NCBI GenBank assembly: GCA_005888325.1
Contig: VAWU01000034.1
Location: 1-42,334 of the forward strand
DNA length: 42,334 bases
DNA from: Actinomycetota bacterium
Lineage (GTDB): Bacteria; Actinomycetota; Acidimicrobiia; Acidimicrobiales; AC-14
Direction: 5' to 3'
Both the position numbers and the translations under genes were made by a program. Positions 1 to 8,117 of the stretch are shown here, piece by piece; position 1 is the first letter of the stretch, and every line of letters starts with the position of its first letter. The notes beneath the pieces are model-generated. The model made no database searches and was not told where the DNA came from. It worked only from the letters and a program-made list of their open reading frames with translations.

Positions 1-2
1 GT

Positions 3-218
3 CTACTTCTTCTTGCCTCGACGCCCGCCGTAGCGGCGCTCGAAGCGCTCGACCCGGCCGCCGGTGTCGACGAGCTTCTGCTTGCCCGTGAAGAACGGGT
101 GGCACTCGTTGCAGAGCTCGACGTGGAGGTCGGTCTTGGTCGAGCGGGTCGTGAAGGTGTTGCCGCACGAGCAGCGGACGCTCGCGGTCTCGTACGACGG
201 GTGAATGGCGGTCCTCAT
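3..218 (-). CDS. rpmE: 50S ribosomal protein bL31 (zinc form)
   Basis: The 71-residue protein has the normal length for bL31, a protein of the large ribosomal subunit. It carries the four zinc cysteines of the C+ form: C16 and C18 (CSC) and C36 and C39 (CNEC), followed by the conserved HPFFTGKQ segment and a basic tail. The ATG start lies 30 bp after the rho stop on the same strand, the rho-rpmE order usual in actinobacteria, so it is probably read from the rho transcript or a promoter in the end of rho. A zinc-requiring bL31 often coexists with a Zur-controlled paralogue elsewhere in the genome, which cannot be seen here. Confidence 0.97.
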   Translation of the reverse strand: MRTAIHPSYETASVRCSCGNTFTTRSTKTDLHVELCNECHPFFTGKQKLVDTGGRVERFERRYGGRRGKKK

Positions 219-248
219 AGCCCGTTCAGTGTGACAGAGGTCGGCCCG

Positions 249-2051
249 CTATGCGGCCGGAGACGGCGCCTTGGCGATCTCGGCGAGGAACTCGTCGTTG
301 CTCTTGGTGGTCTTGATCTTGTCCATGAGCAGCTCGAGCCCCGCACCACCCTCGAGGGCGTTGAGCACCCGACGGAGCTTCCACACCTGCTGGAGCTGGA
401 TGCGCTCGAACAGCAGCTCCTCGTGGCGGGTGGAGGAGCCGTCGACGTCGATCGCCGGGTAGATGCGGCGCTCGGCCAGCTTGCGGTCGAGCCGCAGCTC
501 CATGTTGCCGGTGCCCTTGAACTCCTCGAAGATCACCTCGTCCATCCGGGAGCCCGTCTCGATGAGCGCGGTCGCCAGGATCGTGAGCGAGCCGCCTTCC
601 TCGATGTTGCGGGCCGAGCCGAAGAACTTCTTCGGCGGGTAGAGCGCGGCGGAGTCGACGCCGCCCGACAGGATCCGGCCGGACGCGGGCGCCGCCAGGT
701 TGTAGGCCCGGGCCAGGCGCGTGATGCCGTCGAGCACGATCACCACGTCGGTGCCCATCTCCACCAGCCGCTTCGCCCGGTCGATGGCGAGCTCGGCCAG
801 CTGGGTGTGCTCGTCGGACGGCCGGTCGAACGTCGACGCCACCACCTCGCCCTTCACCGAGCGACGCATGTCGGTGACTTCTTCCGGTCGCTCGTCGACG
901 AGGAGCACCATCAGGTGCACCTCGGGGTTGTTGGCCTCGATGGAGTGGGCGATCTGCTTGAGGACGGTGGTCTTGCCCGCCTTCGGCGGCGACACGATCA
1001 GCCCGCGCTGGCCTTTCCCGATCGGCGAGATGAGGTCGACGATGCGGGCGACCATGTTGTTGGTGTCACCCGGCACCTCGAGGCGCAGCTTCTCGTCCGG
1101 GAAGAGCGGCGTGAGGTCCTCGAACCGGGGACGCAGGCGGGCGTCGTCGGGCGTCATGTCGTTGACGGTGTCGATGCGCAGGAGGGCCGGGTACTTCTCG
1201 TTGCTGCCGGCCGGCCGGCTCGCGCCCTTCAGGTAGTCGCCCTTGCGCAGCGCGAAGCGTCGCACCTGGCTGAGCGAGACGTACACGTCGTTCGCGGTCG
1301 CGAGGTAGCCGCCGGCGCGAAGGAAGCCGTAGCCCTCGTCGCGCAGGTCGAGCATCCCCTCGACGTCGATGGGCTCGCCCTGGTACTGCGGCTCCTGGCC
1401 GCCGCCCTGGAACTCACGCTCGCCGCCGCCACCGCGCTCACGGTCGCGTCCGCGCCGCCGACGACTGCGACGGTTGCCCGGCTCCGGCTGGGCGCCGCCG
1501 CCACCCTGGCCTCCCTGGCTCCCCTGGTTGCCCTGGTTCCCTCCTCCGCTGCGGTCGCTCCGCGGCTCGCGTTGGCGGTTGCCGGTCCGCACCTCGGCTC
1601 CGGGGCTCGCGGTCCCGCCGTCGGCCGCCGCGGCCTTGTCGGACGTTGTCGCATCGGAGGTTGTCGCATCGGAGGTCGTCGCATCGGAGGTGTGGTCGGT
1701 CGCGGTCGTGCCGTCGCCGGCCGCCACGGTCGTCGTCGCTCGCGCGTCGGCGGCTCGACCGTCGCCGCCACCCGTCTCACCGCCGTCACTGCCGTCACGG
1801 CCCTCGGCCGCGACCTCGACATCGGCCTCCGCGTCGCTCTCGCCGTTGGCGTCGGCCGCCGACCGACGGGCGCGCCGCGGCTTCTCGTCCGCCGTCTCCA
1901 CGCCTGCCTCCCGGAGGATGTGGTCGATGAGGGTCGCCTTCGAGGCGCGCGCAGATGCCTTCACACCCATGGCGCCGGCGATCGTCTGCAGCTCCTCACG
2001 TTCCTTCCGTTCCAGGACGGAACGCTCGAGCGTCTCTGGCTGGGTGCTCAT
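249..2051 (-). CDS. rho: Transcription termination factor Rho with long disordered insertion
   Basis: Rho is the hexameric RNA-dependent ATPase helicase that ends transcription. This 600-residue form has an N-terminal SAP-like Rho_N segment (about 15-50), a long low-complexity stretch rich in D, E, G, R, T, S and Q (about 55-225), the cold-shock-like RNA-binding domain (starting near [15 protein letters not shown]), and the ATPase core with Walker A PPKAGKTT (K360) and [15 protein letters not shown]. The long insertion is typical of actinobacterial Rho and lengthens it well beyond the roughly 420 residues of E. coli. The ATG start overlaps the upstream stop as ATGA, so translation is probably coupled to the 2-phosphoglycerate kinase gene. 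The open frame continues 241 codons further upstream, but that part only shadows the preceding gene. Confidence 0.97.
   Translation of the reverse strand: MSTQPETLERSVLERKEREELQTIAGAMGVKASARASKATLIDHILREAGVETADEKPRRARRSAADANGESDAEADVEVAAEGRDGSDGGETGGGDGRAADARATTTVAAGDGTTATDHTSDATTSDATTSDATTSDKAAAADGGTASPGAEVRTGNRQREPRSDRSGGGNQGNQGSQGGQGGGGAQPEPGNRRSRRRRGRDRERGGGGEREFQGGGQEPQYQGEPIDVEGMLDLRDEGYGFLRAGGYLATANDVYVSLSQVRRFALRKGDYLKGASRPAGSNEKYPALLRIDTVNDMTPDDARLRPRFEDLTPLFPDEKLRLEVPGDTNNMVARIVDLISPIGKGQRGLIVSPPKAGKTTVLKQIAHSIEANNPEVHLMVLLVDERPEEVTDMRRSVKGEVVASTFDRPSDEHTQLAELAIDRAKRLVEMGTDVVIVLDGITRLARAYNLAAPASGRILSGGVDSAALYPPKKFFGSARNIEEGGSLTILATALIETGSRMDEVIFEEFKGTGNMELRLDRKLAERRIYPAIDVDGSSTRHEELLFERIQLQQVWKLRRVLNALEGGAGLELLMDKIKTTKSNDEFLAEIAKAPSPAA
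1645..1689 (-). repeat. Three 15-bp tandem repeats inside rho
   Basis: Three adjacent near-identical 15-bp units (plus-strand gttgtcgcatcggag, third copy with one change) encode ATTSD-type pentads in the disordered part of Rho. The period is a multiple of three, so copy-number change would keep the frame. Confidence 0.9.
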
Positions 2052-3046
2052 CGGGTGCCTCTCTCGGTTTGCCGGACACGGTTCGGAACGGCGGCTTGCT
2101 TGGGAACGGCGGCTTGCGTGGGAACGGCGTTGATCGCCTCGCCGACGACCAGGTCGATCACCTGGGACAAGGTCGCATCGAGGTTGTAGGAGGGCACGAT
2201 CGGAACACCGTGCTGGAGGGCCAGCGACTTGATGTACTTCTGCAGCTTGCGGATGTTGTCGAAGAAGTCGAGGTAGCGCTCGCGCGGTCGGTTGCCCGTC
2301 TCGAGCGCCCGAATCGCGAAGTGGCTGCGGTGTAGCTCCTCGTCGTCGACTGTCACCACCATCGGCACGACAACCGCCTGACCTTCGAACTGCTTCCCGT
2401 CGAGGAAGCCGGGCACGACGTGAGCACCCTCGATGATGAGGTCGGTGCCCTCCTCGATGGCCCGGCGGGCGAGGGCGTCGACACCCACCGCGACCGCGGA
2501 GGCCTGGTCGCGGAAGCCCACCACCACCGGGTCGGCGCCCCGGGGAAGCGGGTGGCGCACCAGGCGGGCGGCGTCGAACGACGACGTGTGAAGGGTGGGG
2601 AAGATGTCCTTGGTGAACGCGGAACGCAACACCTCGCGAATTGCGTCGGTGGGAATGACCCGGGTGATCCCGAGCCGGCTGGCGAGCATGGTGGCGATGG
2701 TGGACTTGCCCACGCCGGTGGCCCCGCCGAGCAGCACGACGAGCGGGAGCTCGAGGCGGTTGACCATCTGCCACTTGGCGAACGAGTCTCCGTACCGGGT
2801 TCCCACCTCGTCGCCCAACACTTCGCGCGCCAGCGCGTTGAGCTCGTCGCGCGTGATCGACGCCTCCTCCCGGACGTGGAGACGGGCCTCGATCACCTCG
2901 GCCACGTGGAACGCGCGCGCCGGCGCCAGACCGGTGGCCATGATCGACGACGCCATCAGGCCCTTCGAGTAGGGCAGCTCGTACTCCTGGTCGGTGATGA
3001 CCACGTGCCTCTGCGAAGCACCGTGGTGGGATGTTGTGGGGCTCAT
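2048..3046 (-). CDS. pgk2: 2-phosphoglycerate kinase (ATP-cone + P-loop kinase)
   Basis: The 332-residue protein begins with an ATP-cone-like module (about 14-95, with the SKGLMASSIMATGL segment) followed by a P-loop kinase domain with Walker A GGATGVGKST (107-116). This layout is that of the archaeal 2-phosphoglycerate kinase family (COG2074), which phosphorylates 2-phosphoglycerate to 2,3-bisphosphoglycerate, the first step to cyclic 2,3-diphosphoglycerate. Its ATG overlaps the stop of the upstream cyclic-DPG synthetase homologue (ATGA) and its own stop overlaps the rho start (ATGA), making a three-gene coupled run. The C-terminal tail (about 305-332) carries a short AVPxQAAVP duplication. 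The family call is firm from motifs and context. The substrate is inferred, because ATP-cone kinases also occur in proteins of unknown substrate. Confidence 0.8.
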   Translation of the reverse strand: MSPTTSHHGASQRHVVITDQEYELPYSKGLMASSIMATGLAPARAFHVAEVIEARLHVREEASITRDELNALAREVLGDEVGTRYGDSFAKWQMVNRLELPLVVLLGGATGVGKSTIATMLASRLGITRVIPTDAIREVLRSAFTKDIFPTLHTSSFDAARLVRHPLPRGADPVVVGFRDQASAVAVGVDALARRAIEEGTDLIIEGAHVVPGFLDGKQFEGQAVVVPMVVTVDDEELHRSHFAIRALETGNRPRERYLDFFDNIRKLQKYIKSLALQHGVPIVPSYNLDATLSQVIDLVVGEAINAVPTQAAVPKQAAVPNRVRQTERGTR

Positions 3047-4374
3047 GGGTTGTAGCGCTCGACGGCGAGGTCGGTGGTTGCCAGTGCCAGCTCGTCGAAA
3101 CTGCCGTCTCCTCCTAGAGAAACGACCCGGTTGTCACAGAAGACGACCTCGAGGCCTCGCTCGAGGGCGAGCCTCGCGGCGAGGTCGACCGCCGCCGCCT
3201 TGAGCTCGACGAGCAAGACCTCGGCTTCACCCGCCCGCTCCAGGTCCTCCGACAACTTCGGCCGGTGGGCCAGGTGGGTGGACGTACCGACGACCGTGCA
3301 GCCGTGCTCCCGCTCGAGGTGGCCCACCATGAGATCGATGGCGGAAGCCGGTGCGGTGGTGACGTAGAAGACGGTGCGGTCGGAGACCGGCTCGAGGGGG
3401 AAGGGCCGCAACCCGGTGCGGGTGACCCGAGCCCCTGGTGCCACCCCCCGGACGCTTCGTTCTACGTCGGCCGCGCCCGAGACGGCGAATGGTGCCTCAG
3501 CCATGGTAATCACAACCGCGTCACTCAGCAATACGCGATAGGGCCCGAGCCCTTCCGTGATGGCCCGGATGCCGTCCGCAGGCACCACACAGATGGTGGC
3601 GTCCGCGTGCACGGGAGGAATGGCCTGGCCGCTGCCCTCGAGCACGAGCACGTGCTCGGGTCGCGAGTTCGCGAGCACCACGCCGTCCGCGAAGGTGCTG
3701 TCCGCGGGGGCGCCGGCCATCCCGCCGCCGCACCGCCGCGTGCCGATGGTCACGACCCCCGCGGTCAGCGCGTCCTCGAGATGATCGCTCGCGGCGTGAC
3801 GGCCCGACAGCGCCAGCTCGACGAGCCCCTTCGGGCTCAGGTCGAACGTGGCCGGGTCGACGAGCTCCGGCTCGGCGGGCCCGCCCCGTCCCATGGCGAC
3901 GATCACCGGCGGCGTGCCGCGCGCCGCGAGGAGCCGGGCGAGATGGGCCGACACCGCGGTCTTGCCCGTTCGCTTGCCCGTGCCGATCACGGCCACAGTC
4001 GGCTTGGTCGCAACCCGTGGGCGCGGAGGAGGGTCGAAGCGGAAGTCGGCACCCTGATAGGGCACACCGTTCACCAACGCGATCGTCACCAGCTTCATGC
4101 GCACGCGCAGGTCGACGACGGGCTGGTCCGAGAGGTCGAGCACCAGCTCGGGCGAGAACCGGGCCATCGCCGCGCCCATGGCGTCCTCGGGGGTGGGACC
4201 CACGACCAGCGGCACACCGACGTCGAAGCTGCCGTCGAGCGCGACTTTCTCGCGACCGCCGAGGAGGGCGGCGCCGACGACGGCGCAACCCGGAATCCGG
4301 GAAGAGATGTGCTCGATGGCGGCGCGCACGACGGGGGGGTAGTGCTCACCATCCACGAGAACGAGAGTCCGCAA
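3043..4374 (-). CDS. cpgS: Cyclic 2,3-diphosphoglycerate synthetase homologue
   Basis: The 443-residue protein starts LVLVDGEHYPPV, the N-terminal signature of cyclic 2,3-diphosphoglycerate synthetase (COG2403), which closes 2,3-bisphosphoglycerate into its cyclic anhydride using ATP. A P-loop GTGKRTGKT lies at 131-139, and the length matches the archaeal enzymes (about 450-460). It is followed without a gap by the 2-phosphoglycerate kinase gene, so both pathway steps are paired. The start is a TTG (4372-4374): it is where family similarity begins, and a GAGGA lies 11 nt upstream. In methanogens the product is a thermoprotectant and phosphate store; its role in an actinobacterium is unknown. 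Divergent from the ABC transporter at 4481. Confidence 0.8.
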   Translation of the reverse strand: MRTLVLVDGEHYPPVVRAAIEHISSRIPGCAVVGAALLGGREKVALDGSFDVGVPLVVGPTPEDAMGAAMARFSPELVLDLSDQPVVDLRVRMKLVTIALVNGVPYQGADFRFDPPPRPRVATKPTVAVIGTGKRTGKTAVSAHLARLLAARGTPPVIVAMGRGGPAEPELVDPATFDLSPKGLVELALSGRHAASDHLEDALTAGVVTIGTRRCGGGMAGAPADSTFADGVVLANSRPEHVLVLEGSGQAIPPVHADATICVVPADGIRAITEGLGPYRVLLSDAVVITMAEAPFAVSGAADVERSVRGVAPGARVTRTGLRPFPLEPVSDRTVFYVTTAPASAIDLMVGHLEREHGCTVVGTSTHLAHRPKLSEDLERAGEAEVLLVELKAAAVDLAARLALERGLEVVFCDNRVVSLGGDGSFDELALATTDLAVERYNP

Positions 4375-4412
4375 GGTCTCGCGCGTCCTCGAGAGAGGAA
4401 CGGAACCCCCAC

Positions 4413-4418
4413 ATTGTA
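4413..4418 (-). promoter_or_regulatory. Candidate -10 box for the cpgS-pgk2-rho operon
   Basis: Minus-strand TACAAT sits 38 bp before the TTG start of cpgS in the 106-bp divergent gap. No good -35 is visible 16-18 bp upstream. A GAGGA (4386-4390) would then serve as ribosome binding site. Confidence 0.4.
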
Positions 4419-4480
4419 GCGGTTGTGGGTCGGTGAGAATTCACCCGCGCCCCGACTGACGGGTCTGTCAGAGTGTCGCG

Positions 4481-5242
4481 GTGGACGTCGTCCTGCGGGC
4501 CGAGGGCCTGCGCAAGCGTTACCGGGGCGTGCTCGCCGTCGACGGCATCGACCTCGAGGTGCAGGCCGGCGCGCGCGTCGCGCTGCTCGGACCGAACGGC
4601 GCGGGCAAGACCACGACGCTGATGATGCTGCTCGGCGTGATCACACCCGACGAGGGTTGGGTCGAGATCCTCGGCCACCGGCTGCCACGCGGGCGCACCG
4701 CCGCGCTCGCAGAGGTCGGGTTCGCGGCCGGCTACCTGCCCCTCGCCGAGCGAATGCGCGTCCGCGAGTTCCTTCGCATGTACGGCCAGCTCTACGGCAT
4801 CGCCGAGCCCGGGCCACTCATCGACAGCGCGCTCGAACGTTTCGGCATCGGGCGGCTCGCCACCGCGATGGGCACCGAGCTCTCCTCCGGGCAACGCACG
4901 CTCGTCGGGATCGTCAAGGCCACGCTCCACCGTCCGCGCCTGCTCGTGCTCGACGAGCCCACGGCCTCGCTCGACCCGGATGTGGCCCAGCGGGTGCGCG
5001 TGGGCCTGCGGGCGTTGTGCGACGAGGACAACATCTCGCTGCTCGTCACCAGCCACAACATGCTCGAGGTCGAGCGTCTCTGTGAGCGCGTGGTGTTCAT
5101 GTCGGCGGGGTGCATCGTCGCCGACGGCACCCCCGACGCGGCGGCCGCCCGCTTCGGCCGCGACGACCTCGAGGCCGTGTTCCTCCATCTGGCCGACGAG
5201 GGACGCACCGCGGCCGGTGCGCAGGAGACCGATCGCGCATGA
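4481..5242 (+). CDS. ABC-2 type exporter, ATP-binding subunit
   Basis: The 253-residue ATPase has Walker A GPNGAGKT (37-44), Walker B LLVLDEP (154-160), the D-loop SLD, and a switch histidine in VTSHNMLE. The ABC signature is LSSGQ (134-138) rather than LSGGQ, and the usual Q-loop glutamine after GYLP is a leucine; both may be natural variation. The start is GTG. The gene overlaps the downstream permease as ATGA, so the two form an ABC-2 exporter in which this subunit energises transport from the cytoplasmic face. The substrate (drug, lipid or polysaccharide) cannot be told from sequence. The pair interrupts the minus-strand core cluster. Confidence 0.9.
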   Translation: MDVVLRAEGLRKRYRGVLAVDGIDLEVQAGARVALLGPNGAGKTTTLMMLLGVITPDEGWVEILGHRLPRGRTAALAEVGFAAGYLPLAERMRVREFLRMYGQLYGIAEPGPLIDSALERFGIGRLATAMGTELSSGQRTLVGIVKATLHRPRLLVLDEPTASLDPDVAQRVRVGLRALCDEDNISLLVTSHNMLEVERLCERVVFMSAGCIVADGTPDAAAARFGRDDLEAVFLHLADEGRTAAGAQETDRA

Positions 5243-6048
5243 GCCGCCACACCGTGAATCTGCCGTGGCTGCGCATCAGGGCGGTGGCGCGCCGGCACGC
5301 GTACGTCCTCCAACGAAGTCCCCATCGTCTGTTCGACGTCACCATCTGGCCGCTCGTCGACGTGCTGCTGTTCGGATCGATCGGCGTGTTCGTGTCGCAC
5401 CAGACCACCGGCGGCAAGGTGGCCGCGGGCTACCTGCTGACGGGGATCCTGCTGTGGCACGTCGTGTACCAGTCGCAGATCTCGCTCTCGACGGGCTTCC
5501 TCGAGGAGACCTGGTCGCGCAACCTGCTCAACCTGATGGTGACGCCGTTGCGCGAGGTCGAGTACGTCGCGGGCGTCGCCCTCTTCGGCTTGATCAAGCT
5601 GGCCATGGGGGTCGGCGTGGTGGCGCTCACCGCGTTCGGCTTCTACGCCTTCAACATCACCGACCTGGGGTGGAGCCTCATCCCCATCGCCTCGATCCTC
5701 CTGATCGTGGGCTGGGTCATCGCACTGTTCGTGATGGGCCTCGTGCTGCGCTTCGGAAGCGGGGCGGAGGCACTGGCGTGGGGCATCCTCTTCGTCGTGA
5801 TGCCGCTGTCGGGCGTCTTCTACCCCGTGCGGTCACTCCCCTGGCTGCTCAGGCCGGTGGCCCAAGCGCTGCCCACGACCCATGCGTTCAGCGCGGGACG
5901 CGCCGTTATCGACGGCCGCACGCTGCCGTGGAGCGAGCTGGGCATCGCCGCGGGGACGACCGTGGTGGCCGCGGTCATCGGTCTGGCCTTCGTCACCCGC
6001 ATGCTCGCGACCTTCAGGACGCGGGGTTACATCACCCGCTACTCCTGA
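5239..6048 (+). CDS. ABC-2 type exporter, membrane permease
   Basis: The 269-residue protein has about six hydrophobic segments and the ABC2_membrane pattern: an N-terminal RSPHRLFDVTIWPLVDVLLFG helix, the LLNLMVTPL cytoplasmic segment, and PLSGVFYPVRSLP before the last helices, as in the Nod-factor/drug exporter permeases. The start is the ATG that overlaps the ATPase stop; an upstream in-frame extension only shadows the ATPase gene. Its 3' end overlaps the convergent methyltransferase gene by 17 bp. Confidence 0.9.
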   Translation: MSRHTVNLPWLRIRAVARRHAYVLQRSPHRLFDVTIWPLVDVLLFGSIGVFVSHQTTGGKVAAGYLLTGILLWHVVYQSQISLSTGFLEETWSRNLLNLMVTPLREVEYVAGVALFGLIKLAMGVGVVALTAFGFYAFNITDLGWSLIPIASILLIVGWVIALFVMGLVLRFGSGAEALAWGILFVVMPLSGVFYPVRSLPWLLRPVAQALPTTHAFSAGRAVIDGRTLPWSELGIAAGTTVVAAVIGLAFVTRMLATFRTRGYITRYS

Positions 6049-6919
6049 CCACCTCCCAGACGAGCGCACCGGGCAGGCCGTCGTAGGCGGCACGTGTGGC
6101 CTCGGGCACGAAGGCCATGCCGAGGCTCTGGGCGGCCACCTCGTCGTCACCGAAGCGAGGCTCGATGCACCGGCGCACCTCGAGCCCGGCGGCCGCGAAC
6201 GCCTCGAGGTACTCGGAGTGCACATGACCGTGGTTGCGCATGAAGGCGCTCGCGCCGTCCGCGCCGCGGAAGTACGCAGCGACGCCGATAGAAGTGAGCA
6301 CCGGGTGCACGTCGGAGACGACGAGACGTCCGCCGGGACGCAGCACGCGGGCGAGCTCGGCCACCGGTTGGGCGAGATCCGCTACATGATCGAAGGCGAG
6401 GGCGCACACCACGACGTCGAACGCATCCGACGGCAGCGGCAGGTCGCGGAGGTCGCCCTGGGAGAAGTGGCCCTCGGGCACCTGCGCCTGCGCGCGCGCC
6501 AGCATCTCCGGGGATCCGTCGACGCCCACGACACGGTGGCCCCGGTCGGCGAGGCGTCGAGCGTGACGGCCGGTGCCGCAGGCGGCGTCGAGCGCACGCC
6601 CCGGTCGCGCCGCGTCCAAAACCGCCCACACGGCCGGCTGCTCCACGCCGATCAACGGATTGCCGGGCTCGTCGTAGGTGGCCGACCAGGCCGCGTACCC
6701 GTCGCGCACGCCGAGCTCGGGCGCCGCCGCGGACAGACCGAACGCGGCGTCACCCGCTTCGTCGACCAGTCGGCGGACCTCTGCGATGCGGGCGGTGGCC
6801 TCCTCGTCGTCGCCGACGAGCAGCCTGCGCAGCAGGGCCAGGCCCTCGATGCCGACGAGCAGCTCGCGCAGGTGGATGTTCCGCAGTTGAGGATCACGCA
6901 GTTGAGGGTCGCGGTCCAT
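6032..6919 (-). CDS. Class I SAM-dependent methyltransferase
   Basis: The 295-residue protein has an N-terminal helical region (about 1-90) and a Methyltransf_11-type Rossmann domain: motif I ALDAACGTGRHARRLA, the acidic motif II GVDGSPEML, GDLRDLPLPSDAFDVVVC, and the post-motif LRPGGRLVVSDVHP. It therefore transfers a methyl group from S-adenosylmethionine to an unidentified small molecule. The ATG start (6917-6919) lies 4 bp after the stop of the ApgM-like gene, so the two are probably cotranscribed. Nothing here tells the substrate. Confidence 0.85.
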   Translation of the reverse strand: MDRDPQLRDPQLRNIHLRELLVGIEGLALLRRLLVGDDEEATARIAEVRRLVDEAGDAAFGLSAAAPELGVRDGYAAWSATYDEPGNPLIGVEQPAVWAVLDAARPGRALDAACGTGRHARRLADRGHRVVGVDGSPEMLARAQAQVPEGHFSQGDLRDLPLPSDAFDVVVCALAFDHVADLAQPVAELARVLRPGGRLVVSDVHPVLTSIGVAAYFRGADGASAFMRNHGHVHSEYLEAFAAAGLEVRRCIEPRFGDDEVAAQSLGMAFVPEATRAAYDGLPGALVWEVVRSSG

Positions 6920-6923
6920 CGGC

Positions 6924-8072
6924 TCAGCCGATGAGCCGGGCCATGAGGGTGTGACCCGGCACCGGCTCGGCGGCCGCGGTGGCGCGCTCGGTGTAGACGC
7001 CGCCCGGTCCCGGCGCCTCGGAGTCGACGAGCAGGTAGGGCACCGGGTCGGACGTGTGCGTCCTGAGGCGCGTCGGCGTCGGGTGGTCGGGCAGGAGGAG
7101 CAGCCGCCACGGCCGAAAGTCGCGGTCGAGCGCGGCCACGAGGGGGCCGAGGATGCGCGTGTCCCAGTTCTCCAGCGCGCGCACCTTCTCCGCCGCGTCG
7201 CCCGCGTGGCCGGCCTCGTCGCTCGCCTCCACGTGGATGAGGAAGAGGTCGGCGCCGTCGGCGAGGGCCTGGAGGCACGCGTCGCGCTTGCCCTCGTAGT
7301 TGGTGTCGTACCAACCCGTGATCCCGGGGACCGCAACGGCCGGGATCCCGGTGAGCGCGCCGAGGCCGCGCACGAGGTCGACGGCCGACACCAGCTGCGC
7401 GTCGACCCCGTAGGTGTCCTTGAACGACGGCAGGCGCGGCCGGCGGCCCTGCCCCCACAACCACACCTGGTTGGCCGCCAACCCGAAGCGGGGGACGATC
7501 GCACGGGACGCATCCATCAACTCGCGGAGCAACGGGGCGGCAGGCCCCGTGGGCCACACCGCGGCCCGGCCGGTGAGGTCGTGCGGCGGGGTGCACTCCG
7601 CGTCGACCCACGCCTCGGGCGCGGTGACGAGGTGGCGGTACTGCACGCCCGCGTGGAACCGCACCCGCTCGTCGCCGAGCTCGTCGTCGAGCGCGGCGAT
7701 GACGCGCCGCGCGTCGTCCGACGACGGGTGACCGCCCGCGAAGTCGACCATCACCCCGTCGTCGACCTGTACCAGGTTGCACCGGTAGGCCACCTGGTCG
7801 TCGTCCAAGTCGACGCCCATGGCCGCGGCTTCGATCGGTGCCCGACCGGTGTGGTGGCGGGCCGGGTCGTAACCCAGGATCGAGAGGTTGCCGACGTCGC
7901 TGCCGGGAGGGAGTCCGGGCGGGATGGTGGCGGCCCGGCCCACCTCCCCCCGCGCCGCGAGCGCCGCGAGCACCGGCAGGGCCGCAGCCTCGAGCGGCGT
8001 GCGCCCCCCGAGCTCCGCCAGCGGCTCGTCGGACGCGCCGTCGGGCACGCACACCACGTACTTGCGCTTCAT
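6924..8072 (-). CDS. ApgM-type phosphoglycerate mutase family; candidate homoserine kinase
   Basis: The 382-residue protein belongs to the alkaline-phosphatase superfamily branch of archaeal cofactor-independent phosphoglycerate mutases (COG3635). The metal/serine motifs are visible: VPDGASDEP (D11), PGSDVGNLSILGYDP with the likely phosphorylated S58, HVEASDEAGH, and the C-terminal LLPDHPTPT...RTHTSDPVPYLL. Two roles fit. It could interconvert 3- and 2-phosphoglycerate, possibly feeding the pgk2-cpgS pathway. Or it could be a homoserine kinase of the phosphomutase-like type proposed from genome context and later shown in Bacteroides. The second is favoured by position: hom and thrC lie nearby, no GHMP-type thrB is present, and this gene sits in the slot where actinobacteria carry thrB between thrC and rho. 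Followed by a methyltransferase gene after 4 bp. Confidence 0.85.
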   Translation of the reverse strand: MKRKYVVCVPDGASDEPLAELGGRTPLEAAALPVLAALAARGEVGRAATIPPGLPPGSDVGNLSILGYDPARHHTGRAPIEAAAMGVDLDDDQVAYRCNLVQVDDGVMVDFAGGHPSSDDARRVIAALDDELGDERVRFHAGVQYRHLVTAPEAWVDAECTPPHDLTGRAAVWPTGPAAPLLRELMDASRAIVPRFGLAANQVWLWGQGRRPRLPSFKDTYGVDAQLVSAVDLVRGLGALTGIPAVAVPGITGWYDTNYEGKRDACLQALADGADLFLIHVEASDEAGHAGDAAEKVRALENWDTRILGPLVAALDRDFRPWRLLLLPDHPTPTRLRTHTSDPVPYLLVDSEAPGPGGVYTERATAAAEPVPGHTLMARLIG

Positions 8073-8117
8073 GCGCTGCCGATCGTATCGGCGCCCTCCT
8101 CACTACCCTCGGGCTCC

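Noticed and set aside
1645-1689. Short regular repeats as a possible CRISPR array
   Set aside because: Only three contiguous 15-bp units without spacers, in frame inside the disordered region of Rho.
99-2189. 696-codon plus-strand open frame antisense to rho, and many similar long frames opposite argS, lysA, hom and thrC
   Set aside because: They are GC-rich shadow frames with no domain sense, lying opposite well-conserved genes.
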